The position numbers were made by a program, and so were the translations under genes. Under the pieces are notes generated by a model that saw only the letters and a program-made list of their open reading frames with translations, did no database searches and was not told the origin of the DNA. Positions 1-7,668 of a DNA stretch of 42,350 bases are shown here, one piece after another (position 1 is the first letter of the stretch; each line of letters starts with the position of its first letter). Source of the stretch: an uncultured Armatimonadota bacterium (GTDB lineage Bacteria > Armatimonadota > Fimbriimonadia > Fimbriimonadales > Fimbriimonadaceae); contig CAIUHP010000044.1 of the NCBI GenBank assembly GCA_903899015.1, positions 1 to 42,350 on the forward strand, given 5' to 3'.

Positions 1-402
1 GAATTCAATGAGCTGAGAGAGCGATTCGAGAAGCTTGGCAAGCCGATGTTCCCCGTTTCTGGTTTCACCGGACAGGGCTTGCCTGAACTCTTGAGGCAGA
101 TTTCAGAGACGCTTGCGGCTACCAAGCCAGAAGATGACATTCCAATGTTGCTCCCTGCACTAAAAGCAACATTTGACCTGGCATTTGATGTGGAAGAGAC
201 TTCCGACGGATTTAAGGTTACTGGCAAGCGCATCGAGCGATTGGTTGCCATGACCGACCTCGGCAATGATGAAGCAGTCAGGTACCTTCACCGAAGACTT
301 GAGCGCATTGGTGTTATTGAGAAGCTTCGACAACACGGTGCACAGGAAGGGGATAACGTCACGATCGGTGAAGTTTCCTTTGGATTTACAGACGAACAAT
401 GA
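1..402 (+). CDS. obg: GTPase Obg, C-terminal part (5' end outside window)
   Basis: The reading frame is open from base 1 and ends in TGA at 400-402, so only the last 133 residues are present. Obg is a ribosome-associated GTPase that acts in 50S subunit assembly and the stress response. The visible part begins at the end of the G domain: PVSGFTGQGL matches the G5-type loop followed by the last helix. It then continues into a typical Obg C-terminal (OCT) domain with FKVTGKRIERLVAMTD, a two-helix stretch and a final VTIGEVSFGF. The stop overlaps the nadD start in an ATGA arrangement, so the two are translationally coupled. Obg next to nadD and rsfS is a common bacterial gene order, which supports the call. 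The N-terminal glycine-rich domain and G1-G4 motifs are not in the window. Confidence 0.93.
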   Translation, partial: EFNELRERFEKLGKPMFPVSGFTGQGLPELLRQISETLAATKPEDDIPMLLPALKATFDLAFDVEETSDGFKVTGKRIERLVAMTDLGNDEAVRYLHRRLERIGVIEKLRQHGAQEGDNVTIGEVSFGFTDEQ

Positions 403-983
403 GAATCGGAATACTCGGAGGAACCTTCGACCCACCCCATCAAGGTCACTTGTCGCTCGCAAAGGCGGCAATCGATCAGTTGCAACTGGATGAAGTGATC
501 TTCCTCCCTGCCAATCGTAACCCCCTGAAAGCCCGAAGCGTTCAGACCGCCAGCAAGCACCGACTTGCGATGGTGGACCGAATGATCAAGGACGAACCAC
601 AGATGAGTTATAGCGATATGGAAATCACACGAGGTGGTTCCAGCTATACCGTCGATACTCTTGGCGAACTACAAATGGTTCGACCGGCCGAGTATTGGTT
701 CTTGATGGGAGCCGATTCCCTTCGCGGGATTTCGGAATGGAAAAATCCGATCCGACTCATGAAGCTCTGTCGACTCGGCGTTGCGGTTCGCCCGCCTCTG
801 ATTGTCGCCGATGTCCTGGTAAAGCTTCCCGAAGAATACAAAGGCAAGGTGGACATCGTAAATATGCCCGCTTTAGACGTATCTTCCACCGACCTCCGCG
901 GCAGAATTCACCGTGGACAAAATGTAAGCCCCTGGATCAAGCCAGAAGTCTTACAATACATTCAGACAAATAAACTGTACTAA
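399..983 (+). CDS. nadD: nicotinate-nucleotide adenylyltransferase
   Basis: NadD transfers AMP from ATP to nicotinate mononucleotide to make deamido-NAD, the penultimate step of NAD synthesis in the cytoplasm. The protein is 194 residues, the normal size. It opens with the nucleotidyltransferase signature GGTFDPPHQGH (residues 7-17), which carries the HxGH ATP-binding motif. Near residues 93-110 is YWFLMGADSLRGISEWKN, and near residue 165 is VSSTDLRGRI, equivalent to the ISSTxxR phosphate-binding motif. The ATG overlaps the obg stop by four bases. rsfS starts five bases after the stop, so the three genes form an operon. Confidence 0.95.
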   Translation: MRIGILGGTFDPPHQGHLSLAKAAIDQLQLDEVIFLPANRNPLKARSVQTASKHRLAMVDRMIKDEPQMSYSDMEITRGGSSYTVDTLGELQMVRPAEYWFLMGADSLRGISEWKNPIRLMKLCRLGVAVRPPLIVADVLVKLPEEYKGKVDIVNMPALDVSSTDLRGRIHRGQNVSPWIKPEVLQYIQTNKLY

Positions 984-988
984 ACCGC

Positions 989-1330
989 ATGACAGCAGAA
1001 GAAAAAGTAGCAAAAATCACCGAAGCCGCCGACGATATGAAGGCGGAATCTATTGAGACCCTCGACGTTCGAAACAAGTCCTCTATCGCAGAGTTTTTCA
1101 TCGTCTGCAGTGGCACTAGCGATCGACACATCGACGCGATTGCCGAGCGCGTAGCTGAAAAGCTCGCGATCAGCAAAATCAAGCCACTCCGAACAGAAGG
1201 TGAGCGAACCGGCTGGGTACTTCAAGACTATGGCGACGTGCTTTTCCACGTAATGAAGGAAGAGCAACGTCAGTTCTACGATCTCGAAACCCTCTGGAAG
1301 AACATGTCCGTTAATCCGAACATCCTTTAG
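989..1330 (+). CDS. rsfS: ribosomal silencing factor RsfS
   Basis: RsfS (the DUF143/Iojap family) binds ribosomal protein uL14 and blocks subunit joining when nutrients are scarce. The 113-residue length is typical. The family hallmark is seen as an N-terminal helix, then ETLDVRNKSSIAEFFIVCSG, then a helix with SDRHIDAIAERVAEKL. The C-terminal half holds GWVLQDYGDVLFHVM, the conserved strand near the uL14-binding face. It follows nadD after five bases and is the last gene before a strong terminator, which closes the obg-nadD-rsfS operon. Confidence 0.95.
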   Translation: MTAEEKVAKITEAADDMKAESIETLDVRNKSSIAEFFIVCSGTSDRHIDAIAERVAEKLAISKIKPLRTEGERTGWVLQDYGDVLFHVMKEEQRQFYDLETLWKNMSVNPNIL

Positions 1331-1354
1331 TTTCGAACTTGTTTATAAACCGCT

Positions 1355-1398
1355 GAAGTCTTCGCTCCCAATTAGGGGCGAAGACTTCTTTACTTTTC
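1355..1398 (+). terminator. rho-independent terminator after rsfS
   Basis: A perfect 10-bp stem, GAAGTCTTCG at 1355-1364 with CGAAGACTTC at 1379-1388, is extended inward by CTCCC against GGGG. A T-rich stretch (TTTACTTTT) runs on to 1397. It lies 24 bases after the rsfS stop. The hairpin is nearly symmetric, but only this strand has a clear T tract. Confidence 0.85.
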
Positions 1399-1413
1399 GC
1401 TAAACTCCTCTTC

Positions 1414-3450
1414 GTGCTTCTCTTCCCATTCTTGAGTTCTGTCGCAACTTGCCGTCTTGCCGAACATGATCTCATTTTTGTGTCTCGCTCGGACAACGAT
1501 CTTTACCGAACATTCTCTCGATCGAAACGAGTTTCCTTGTCTGGCCGGTTAGACATAGCTCTCAAGGACGCCAAAGTAGGAAGCGGGATTCTCATCTTAG
1601 ATGGCGAACCGTGGACGTCAGCCTCCCAAGAGATCGCGGTGAAGAAGGACCTAAAGGTTTATCGTGAGTTGCCGGTTGACGGTCCCAAATCAAAGTCAAT
1701 CGAATGGGAGCGTGTTTTTGTCGCTTCCAACCAGTTTGGAGACGCACTCAAGTTGGGCCGGATATTGTCGGTTGGACGTCAGCCCATGGCGATAAGCTCT
1801 GCTCCCAACCCTTTGCTCTCGATCGGAAGAATTGCTGGCTTCGATTCCCTCGCATTCGGTCCTCCCAATCATTCCGACCCGTTGCTGTGGCTAGAAAACG
1901 ACCGAACCATGTTGTCCGCCGTGCCGATCAGTCGCTTCTCAACCGCTCGCTATGCTCCGGCTAAGGCCTGGAAACCGGTGATTCAACACATCCTGACTTG
2001 GTTAGGGGCTCCCAGCCTCGTGAGCCAGTTTGTATGGAAACCAGAAGTGCGTCCAATGTTCGGCCCCAACGAGGACTTGCCGAGCGATGTTGAAAAGAGA
2101 ACGGCTCGCGCGGGAGCAAAGTGGTTTACGCAATCCCACCTGATCCTGACTCACGACGATGTTGAAACCTACATGAAGGCTGATCAATGGCCGGACCGAA
2201 TAGGTCCGCAGCCGATAGGTAACTCGGACGGCATCAACGGAATCATCGAAGGGTATTCCTCAGCCATCGACGCAAAAGGCAATCAACCGGTTCGATACTA
2301 TCGACGAGCAGACTGCAATGCAGAGTCCGCAATGGCGCTTACCCTGGCCGGAGGTGAAAGGGAGCGGAAGATTGGCGAGAACCTTGGCGATTACATTGCC
2401 TTCAAGAGCAAAGTGCTCCATAACGACCCTACGAAGCAGACCTTCGGGCTCGTGGGTTGGAACGACCAAGAAAACAACCGAGGCAATTTCTATGGAGACG
2501 ACAATGCGCGGTATATCCTGGGGCTCATCGGAACCGCAGGAGCGTTAAAGACTCGCAAATACGACGATCAAATACTGGCCTGCATCCTCGCCAATTTCCG
2601 AACAACAGGAACAAATGGTTTTCGGGGCGACAATTTAAGTGAGTCCGATATTGAAAGGCTCGGATGGAAACATTTCTTTGATGCTCCGACCATTAATATG
2701 GCCCCCCATTTCGAGGCCTACAATTGGGCGCTTTACCTATGGGCCTATCAAAAAACCGGATATTCACCTCTGTTGACCCGTTCCATAAAAGCGATTACTC
2801 GATGTATGGACTCGGGTGAAAACGCTTGGACGTGGACCAACGGAATCCAGCAGGAAAGAGCCCGAATGCTGCTACCGCTTTCGTGGTTGGTACGCGTCGA
2901 AAATACATCCTTGCATCGTAAGTGGCTAACCGCTGTGGCGCATGAAGTTATTCGCCACCAGGACGCCTGCGGTGCGATTCGCGAGGAAATAGGAGATTTA
3001 TCACACGGAATCGCTGGCCCTCCTCGCTCGAATGAGGCATTCGGCACCGCCGAAACTCCGCTCATTCAAAACAACGGCGATCCGGTTGCGGACATGCTCT
3101 ACACGTCGAACTTCGCGTTTCTGGGCTTACATGAGGCAGCCAGCTCAACCCACGATCCGGCGATTGTTGAGGCTGAAAACAAGCTCGCCAAGTTCCTGTG
3201 TCGGATCCAAGTGCGCTCAGAGACTCACCCCGAATTGAACGGCGCGTGGTTCAGGGCATTTGACTTCGGAGACTGGGATTATTGGGCAAGCAATGCCGAT
3301 CTTGGTTGGGGCACCTGGAGCATCGAAACCGGATGGAGTGTTTCGTGGATTACTTCCCTGCTTGCGATCCGACAGCGCCACATTTCCTTTTGGGACATTC
3401 ACCCAACATTTGCACCGAACCTTGAACTCGTGAAGAAAATGTTGCCCTAA
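1414..3450 (+). CDS. secreted six-hairpin (alpha/alpha) glycosidase-like protein
   Basis: I cannot assign an exact family to this 678-residue protein. The first 220 or so residues look like a beta-rich and Rossmann-like region (GILILDGEPW near residue 50). The remainder is rich in Trp, Tyr, Asn and Asp, with helix-turn repeats such as GNFYGDDNARYILGLIG, PHFEAYNWALYLWAYQ and LGWGTWSIETGWSVSW. That pattern is typical of an (alpha/alpha)6 toroid as found in glycoside hydrolases and lyases. The GTG at 1414 is the only conventional start downstream of the in-frame TGA at 1354. The hydrophobic leader (LLFPFLSSVATC) suggests export, but it lacks the usual basic N-terminus and no good ribosome-binding site is visible. 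It probably acts on a carbohydrate outside the cytoplasm, which is inference. Confidence 0.72.
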   Translation: MLLFPFLSSVATCRLAEHDLIFVSRSDNDLYRTFSRSKRVSLSGRLDIALKDAKVGSGILILDGEPWTSASQEIAVKKDLKVYRELPVDGPKSKSIEWERVFVASNQFGDALKLGRILSVGRQPMAISSAPNPLLSIGRIAGFDSLAFGPPNHSDPLLWLENDRTMLSAVPISRFSTARYAPAKAWKPVIQHILTWLGAPSLVSQFVWKPEVRPMFGPNEDLPSDVEKRTARAGAKWFTQSHLILTHDDVETYMKADQWPDRIGPQPIGNSDGINGIIEGYSSAIDAKGNQPVRYYRRADCNAESAMALTLAGGERERKIGENLGDYIAFKSKVLHNDPTKQTFGLVGWNDQENNRGNFYGDDNARYILGLIGTAGALKTRKYDDQILACILANFRTTGTNGFRGDNLSESDIERLGWKHFFDAPTINMAPHFEAYNWALYLWAYQKTGYSPLLTRSIKAITRCMDSGENAWTWTNGIQQERARMLLPLSWLVRVENTSLHRKWLTAVAHEVIRHQDACGAIREEIGDLSHGIAGPPRSNEAFGTAETPLIQNNGDPVADMLYTSNFAFLGLHEAASSTHDPAIVEAENKLAKFLCRIQVRSETHPELNGAWFRAFDFGDWDYWASNADLGWGTWSIETGWSVSWITSLLAIRQRHISFWDIHPTFAPNLELVKKMLP

Positions 3451-3465
3451 AGGGTTAGGCGTACC

Positions 3466-3495
3466 AGTGGCTCCAAGCATCCTCTCGGAGCCACT
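3466..3495. terminator. hairpin between convergent genes
   Basis: The 9-bp arms AGTGGCTCC (3466-3474) and GGAGCCACT (3487-3495) are perfect complements with a 12-base loop. The hairpin sits between two convergent genes ending at 3450 and 3508, where it could stop transcription from both sides. The T tract is poor on either strand, so intrinsic termination is likely but not certain. Confidence 0.6.
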
Positions 3496-3507
3496 TCATT
3501 TCCCAAA

Positions 3508-3876
3508 TCAAGATTTAACGGTGATTGGGCTCAGATAGAGGGTCGTATCACCTTCCGCCCCTGATGTGAGGCCGGAAATGTCCACGAAGATAATTTGCTT
3601 GAGTTGACTAGGGTCAAATTTCGCCTTCTTATCAGGCGAATCGTCCGAAATGTTCAAGGTTGAGAGTGGTATCGAGTAAGCCTTCGACTCAGCCTTACCT
3701 GGCAATTCGATTGTTGTGTTGAACTTGGCCCCATTAATCTGCTCAAGCTGAACCACGAGTTGGCATGAGCGAGTACAGCCGGCTTCAAAAACAAGGTTCT
3801 TCTTCCCTACCATCTCTGGAGCTTGCAACGCATGGACGATGCTTGCCACATGTCCGCCACTGATGTGATAGTCCAC
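3508..3876 (-). CDS. C-terminal half of CBM-like protein, separated by an in-frame TAG
   Basis: This 122-residue stretch from a GTG codon lies in exactly the same reading frame as the gene ending at 3883. Only TAG (3885-3883) and the two codons CTG and AAG lie between them. It reads like the rest of a jelly-roll carbohydrate-binding domain: KVDYHISGG, then CQLVVQLEQINGAKF, SQLKQIIFVDIS and LYLSPITVKS. These parallel LDYNYKVGTG, TIMVTVQEKDGGRYG, DQINGVAVIDVD and LYLSDVQFLE in the preceding domain. The fragment has no signal peptide and lacks the first strands of its domain, so it is unlikely to be an independent gene. It is most likely the cut-off end of a two-domain protein, through mutation, sequencing error or possibly readthrough. 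Confidence 0.6.
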   Translation of the reverse strand: MDYHISGGHVASIVHALQAPEMVGKKNLVFEAGCTRSCQLVVQLEQINGAKFNTTIELPGKAESKAYSIPLSTLNISDDSPDKKAKFDPSQLKQIIFVDISGLTSGAEGDTTLYLSPITVKS

Positions 3877-3882
3877 CTTCAG

Positions 3883-4659
3883 CTATTTGCCCGCGAAAGG
3901 AGAATCGGATGCGACCGTCATTTCGTTGACTCCAAGCCCAATCCAAGATTGGTGGGGTCGAGCAAAGGTATCGATCTTATAGCCATCGGAACCGGTGGCA
4001 AAGGCATTCGGCAATTTAGCTTCTAGGAACTGAACATCTGAAAGATAGAGATGGCGCGTTCCTGGGGTTATCCCAAGCATTTCTGAAAAAGTTGCATTCT
4101 GCGCGATAAAAGAGTCGACATCGATAACGGCAACTCCATTAATTTGGTCGGGATCTAGCTTGCCGTCTGGATCTTTAGGCGCATCCGCTTCCGTTGAGGG
4201 TGAAAAATCGGTAAGCGAGAGTTGAACTTCTTGCCATTGGTTTTTTGGCACTCGACAATTGGCACCATATCGCCCTCCATCCTTTTCCTGTACCGTCACC
4301 ATAATCGTCGTCGCATGGTCGCTCTGAACCCAAAAATGAAGGGAGTTCATGCCAGCAAGCTTTCCTGGTGTTACCGAAAGTGCCGTCACGCTTACTTCGC
4401 CAGTGCCGACTTTGTAATTGTAATCAAGGCTTCCTGGACCATTCTTGAGGTGCGCTTTGTCATAAGTCGCTTCTACTTTTGCTCCCGCACCGGCAATCTG
4501 CATGACTGCCCATCCTTCGACTCCGCGGTCAAAAGTGTTGTGAAGTAATGCGGGTTCCTGAAGAGCTGAACCTGCCAAAAGGCCAAGAATAATCGAAGTA
4601 ACCATGACTACAACGAATAAGACCCTGGAAGAACCCGCAAGGTTGCGATCCAGGGTCAT
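3883..4659 (-). CDS. exported carbohydrate-binding-like protein, ends at a premature TAG
   Basis: The product is 258 residues. A basic N-terminus (MTLDRNLAGSSR) is followed by a long hydrophobic segment at about residues 13-33, either a signal peptide or an anchor. A jelly-roll domain resembling carbohydrate-binding modules follows, with NTFDRGVEGW near residue 42, then GPGSLDYNYKV and a C-terminal LYLSDVQFLE near 208. A second copy begins with RPHQSWIGLGVNEM but stops at TAG, a few residues into its second strand. The missing remainder is encoded in the same frame downstream (3508-3876). The gene starts nine bases after the M61 peptidase stop, so the two are probably cotranscribed. No enzymatic residues are recognisable. 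Confidence 0.75.
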   Translation of the reverse strand: MTLDRNLAGSSRVLFVVVMVTSIILGLLAGSALQEPALLHNTFDRGVEGWAVMQIAGAGAKVEATYDKAHLKNGPGSLDYNYKVGTGEVSVTALSVTPGKLAGMNSLHFWVQSDHATTIMVTVQEKDGGRYGANCRVPKNQWQEVQLSLTDFSPSTEADAPKDPDGKLDPDQINGVAVIDVDSFIAQNATFSEMLGITPGTRHLYLSDVQFLEAKLPNAFATGSDGYKIDTFARPHQSWIGLGVNEMTVASDSPFAGK

Positions 4660-4668
4660 GCAAGGCGA

Positions 4669-6540
4669 CTAGTTTCGAGCTTTCTTCTGCGCCAACCAAG
4701 CCTGGCGAAGTTTCAGCTGACCTTCGGTAGCAGTGGACTCGGGAGCGATTGAATAGATGTCTCTCGTTAGCGTCGCAGGCGAGATTTCAACATCCATCTT
4801 CGCGTCACCGCGCATGATCGTCAGCTTGATTGGGGTGCCAGCAAGAACGTCCTTTGTCACCTTGGTCATATCCGCCGCCATCGCTCGCACGTTGTCTCCT
4901 GCGAGTGCTTTCCCGTTCACGGCCAGGATCTTGTCTCCGACCTGTACCTTGCCCTCAGCTGAAGCACGCACCGCATTTACCACCAATGCGGTAGCTCCAG
5001 GAAAACCGCCGAAACCGATACCCAAATCGACATACTGCTCGGGCTTAACAACGACCTTCAAACCAACTTTCGCGAGTGTGTCTTCCATTGCCATGCCATC
5101 GGCTTTCATGACAATGCGATCGTAAACGGCACCCATTTCGGGTCCGCCCATTCGAATGGTTTGCCTTCGGATCTCGTCTTCTTCAAAACCAGGCTTATCG
5201 TTGCGGCATAACTCCCACAGGGCGTGTTCCACGTCGTCCAGCGACTTCTTCCCGTTGGTTGCGGATCGAATCTCAATATCAAGGCACAAGCCTGCCAGCC
5301 ATCCTAGGTTGTAGTAGCTCATCAGATAGCCATTACTGTTGCCACGACCGCCGTTGGCCTCATCAACTCTCAAACTCGCTTCATTCGGACCTACTAGCTT
5401 GTGCGCAGGATTGTTTCGTATGATTTGAAGATTCGACGCAATCGTGGAGAAGTAAGACGCATCGTCATTGCCTCCATAGCGATGTGGAAGTGTAAACGCG
5501 TAATAGTCGGTCACGCCTTCAAGCCACCACAGCGCGCCTGTTTCAGGCAACTTCGTATAGTCGAATGGACCAAGCGGCTTCGATCGAATCCTCTTCACAT
5601 TCCAAAGGTGGAAAAACTCGTGAGCTAGAACGCTCTTGGCTCGTGGTCCAACACCCGCAGCTAACGATATCTGAGTGCTGCTTAGATGCTCGAGCCCGCC
5701 TGCTCCATCAGGAGAATCCATGACTGCAAAGTGCCAGACATATTTATCGTAAGGAGCCGAAGCACCGAAGAAATCGGTTTCGGTATCGCTTACAAATTTA
5801 CAGGCATTCAGGAGATTGACTCGATCAACCTTGGTTCGAGCCGCACCGCGCATCACGATCCAATGGGTCTTACCTCGGCTTTCATAATGGTCGACGGTAA
5901 GTTCTCCGGTGCTAACCGGATTATCGGCAAGCACGTCGTATGTCTTCGCGGTAAAGACATTGGAGCCTGGTTTCGTTTCAGTGAGGCCAAGGTAGGGAGT
6001 CCAACCTTGAGGCAGTTGAAGTTCGAGAACACATTTCTCTAGGCGATGGCCCGTTTCGTAGAGATAGGTTGTTGGACCACCCCAATGAACGGCTCCATCA
6101 ACCGGCTTTTGGGCGATATCGTATTCGACGGTGAGCGATTTTGTCGGCTTTACCTTCCAAGTGCACACCGGAATCTCGAATACCTTGTCGGCTAGTCCAT
6201 CACGATAGGTCTTCTTGATCGAGACGATTTCTTGAGCGATATCCAGAGGATTTCCATCCGCATCGAGCGCTTTTAAATTCTTCACTGCCTTGAAGTTTTC
6301 ATTCAGGAAATACGCTCCCGGTGCCCAATTTGGCATTTGGAACTGACTGCCTCGGTTGGTACCTGTCAGATGCATCGAGATATGGAGCATTCCTGCGTCC
6401 GGCAGGACAGAAACTTTGTAATGAACATCCGCGAACGCAAGTGGCACGAGCGTTAACGCAGCAGCGGCCATTGCGAGAGATCGGTACAAAGCAACACCAC
6501 GAGTGACGTTCGCACGAGATAAGCCAGTAGATTCCATCAT
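4669..6540 (-). CDS. M61 family (glycyl aminopeptidase-like) zinc peptidase with PDZ domain
   Basis: This is a secreted or periplasmic metallopeptidase of family M61. Counting from the GTG at 6582, the zinc site is HEFFHLWNVKRIR at about residues 321-333 (HExxH), and the third ligand is probably Glu355 in WWLEGVTDYY. The N-terminal half has the M61 beta domain (FQMPNWAPGAYFL). A PDZ domain at about 520-600 contains VNAVRASAEGKVQVGDKILAVNGKAL. I chose the ATG at 6540 because GGTGA lies seven bases upstream. A longer GTG start at 6582 would add 14 residues. A signal peptide follows (RGVALYRSLAMAAAALTLV, cleavage near AFA-DV). It is followed after nine bases by the CBM-like gene, so the two probably form an operon. 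Confidence 0.9.
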   Translation of the reverse strand: MMESTGLSRANVTRGVALYRSLAMAAAALTLVPLAFADVHYKVSVLPDAGMLHISMHLTGTNRGSQFQMPNWAPGAYFLNENFKAVKNLKALDADGNPLDIAQEIVSIKKTYRDGLADKVFEIPVCTWKVKPTKSLTVEYDIAQKPVDGAVHWGGPTTYLYETGHRLEKCVLELQLPQGWTPYLGLTETKPGSNVFTAKTYDVLADNPVSTGELTVDHYESRGKTHWIVMRGAARTKVDRVNLLNACKFVSDTETDFFGASAPYDKYVWHFAVMDSPDGAGGLEHLSSTQISLAAGVGPRAKSVLAHEFFHLWNVKRIRSKPLGPFDYTKLPETGALWWLEGVTDYYAFTLPHRYGGNDDASYFSTIASNLQIIRNNPAHKLVGPNEASLRVDEANGGRGNSNGYLMSYYNLGWLAGLCLDIEIRSATNGKKSLDDVEHALWELCRNDKPGFEEDEIRRQTIRMGGPEMGAVYDRIVMKADGMAMEDTLAKVGLKVVVKPEQYVDLGIGFGGFPGATALVVNAVRASAEGKVQVGDKILAVNGKALAGDNVRAMAADMTKVTKDVLAGTPIKLTIMRGDAKMDVEISPATLTRDIYSIAPESTATEGQLKLRQAWLAQKKARN

Positions 6541-6698
6541 AGAGTCTTCACCAGGCACTATCTTGGCACCTCTTGTCGGCACCGTGTCCTAAATAGGATT
6601 AAGTCTGGCAATTACCTCGGCACGATAATTTGAATTTATTGTGTTCAAGAGCCTGAACAGACTCGTCCTGAGGGAGCAAGCGGTGATATTATCCGAAC

Positions 6699-7085
6699 AT
6701 GCGAAAGTTGGCATTCTGTCTTTGTGCTTCTCTAGCCATATTGGGTTGCTCTCATCAAACGACAGGTGTCGTGGGTACTTGGAAGTCACCCAAGCTTTTG
6801 ATAATCTTCAAAGCGGACAAGACTTGGTCCATCATTGGAATGAGTAATGATTCGGGAACGTGGGAGCAAGACGGCAATAGAGTTAAAGTTCTCCCCATTA
6901 AAATTCAAGGAAAGACTCGAAAGCAGTACACTTCAACCACTAAAGGCAATATGGCCAAAGAGCTAGAAAACATCCAGGCTCTTGACAAGGCATTCGCACC
7001 GATTACACTCGATCTCGATGACTCGGAAACAAAGATGAAGGACAAATCAGGAACGATTGGGGATCTTGTCCGGCAGGCGAATTAG
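6699..7085 (+). CDS. small lipoprotein of unknown function
   Basis: The 128-residue product starts with MRKLAFCLCASLAILGC, a clear lipoprotein signal: a basic start, a hydrophobic core and the lipobox LAILG-C with Cys17. The mature part is short and polar. The segment VVGTWKSPKLLIIFKADKTWSI, and then SGTWEQDGNRVKV, resembles small lipocalin-like or copper-resistance-type lipoproteins in which a GTW-x-x motif repeats. A family name would be a guess. It lies upstream of the PNPOx-like gene, 107 bases away, with an inverted repeat between them, so it is probably transcribed separately. Confidence 0.75.
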   Translation: MRKLAFCLCASLAILGCSHQTTGVVGTWKSPKLLIIFKADKTWSIIGMSNDSGTWEQDGNRVKVLPIKIQGKTRKQYTSTTKGNMAKELENIQALDKAFAPITLDLDDSETKMKDKSGTIGDLVRQAN

Positions 7086-7136
7086 CGCCGAGACGCGAAA
7101 CCTGACTGAATCAGATTCGACTACTAGTTAGGTAGT

Positions 7137-7176
7137 GGTTTGCAAACAAAGACTATGTTTGAAGCCTTTGCAAACC
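7137..7176. promoter_or_regulatory. inverted repeat upstream of the PNPOx/mgtA operon
   Basis: GGTTTGCAAA (7137-7146) and TTTGCAAACC (7167-7176) are perfect 10-base inverted copies 20 bases apart. Each contains the self-complementary core TTTGCAAA. The right arm ends 16 bases before the start at 7193. This could be a paired operator for a dimeric regulator or a stem in the leader RNA. There is no T tract after it, so it is not a terminator. Confidence 0.45.
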
Positions 7177-7192
7177 GCGAGAGGTGGCTTAA

Positions 7193-7651
7193 ATGATTGG
7201 AACTCTGAACGAAACCCAGGTCAATGCTCTGTTGGATCGCATTCTCTATGGCCACTTGGGTTGCCAGGCGGGTGGAAAGCTCTACGTGGTTCCAATCAGC
7301 TTTGCTCGCGATGGAGACATCCTTTACGGACATACGACCGACGGACTTAAAATCGACATCATGCGCGAGAATCCTAACGTGTGTGTTCAAGTCGATGAAG
7401 TTAAAGATTTAGCCGAATGGGAAAGTGCCATTGTTTGGGGTCGATACGAAGAGCTCAAAGGTAAAGACGAGATTGAAGCGATGGTCAAATTGATCGATCG
7501 ATACGGCCCCATCTTTGATACCATCCCTGACGCGGATGAACGAGGACGGGATGTCGCTCCTCCAAGACTTGACGGCAGAGCGGCCCACCATGTGCTTTAT
7601 CGAGTCAAAATTACCGAGAAGTCCGGACGGTTTGAAACGAAGTCGACTTAG
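7193..7651 (+). CDS. pyridoxamine 5'-phosphate oxidase-like flavin-binding protein
   Basis: This 152-residue protein belongs to the split-barrel flavin-binding superfamily (PNPOx-like, related to the NimA and Rv1155 groups). The visible pattern is a helix (TLNETQVNALLDRILYGHLG), then the barrel strands YVVPISFARDGDILYGHT, and then the helix GLKIDIMRENPNVCVQVDEV, followed by SAIVWGRYEEL. It probably binds FMN or F420 or reduces a small substrate; the substrate cannot be told from sequence. The ATG is preceded by AGAGG at a good distance. The Mg2+ ATPase gene starts 17 bases after its stop, so they form an operon. Similar proteins sit in hypoxia or stress regulons of other bacteria. Confidence 0.85.
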   Translation: MIGTLNETQVNALLDRILYGHLGCQAGGKLYVVPISFARDGDILYGHTTDGLKIDIMRENPNVCVQVDEVKDLAEWESAIVWGRYEELKGKDEIEAMVKLIDRYGPIFDTIPDADERGRDVAPPRLDGRAAHHVLYRVKITEKSGRFETKST

Positions 7652-7668
7652 GCCGAAATGTAGGGCCA

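Noticed and set aside
1-6. Window begins with GAATTC (EcoRI site)
   Set aside because: It is part of the obg coding frame (Glu-Phe) and needs no special explanation.
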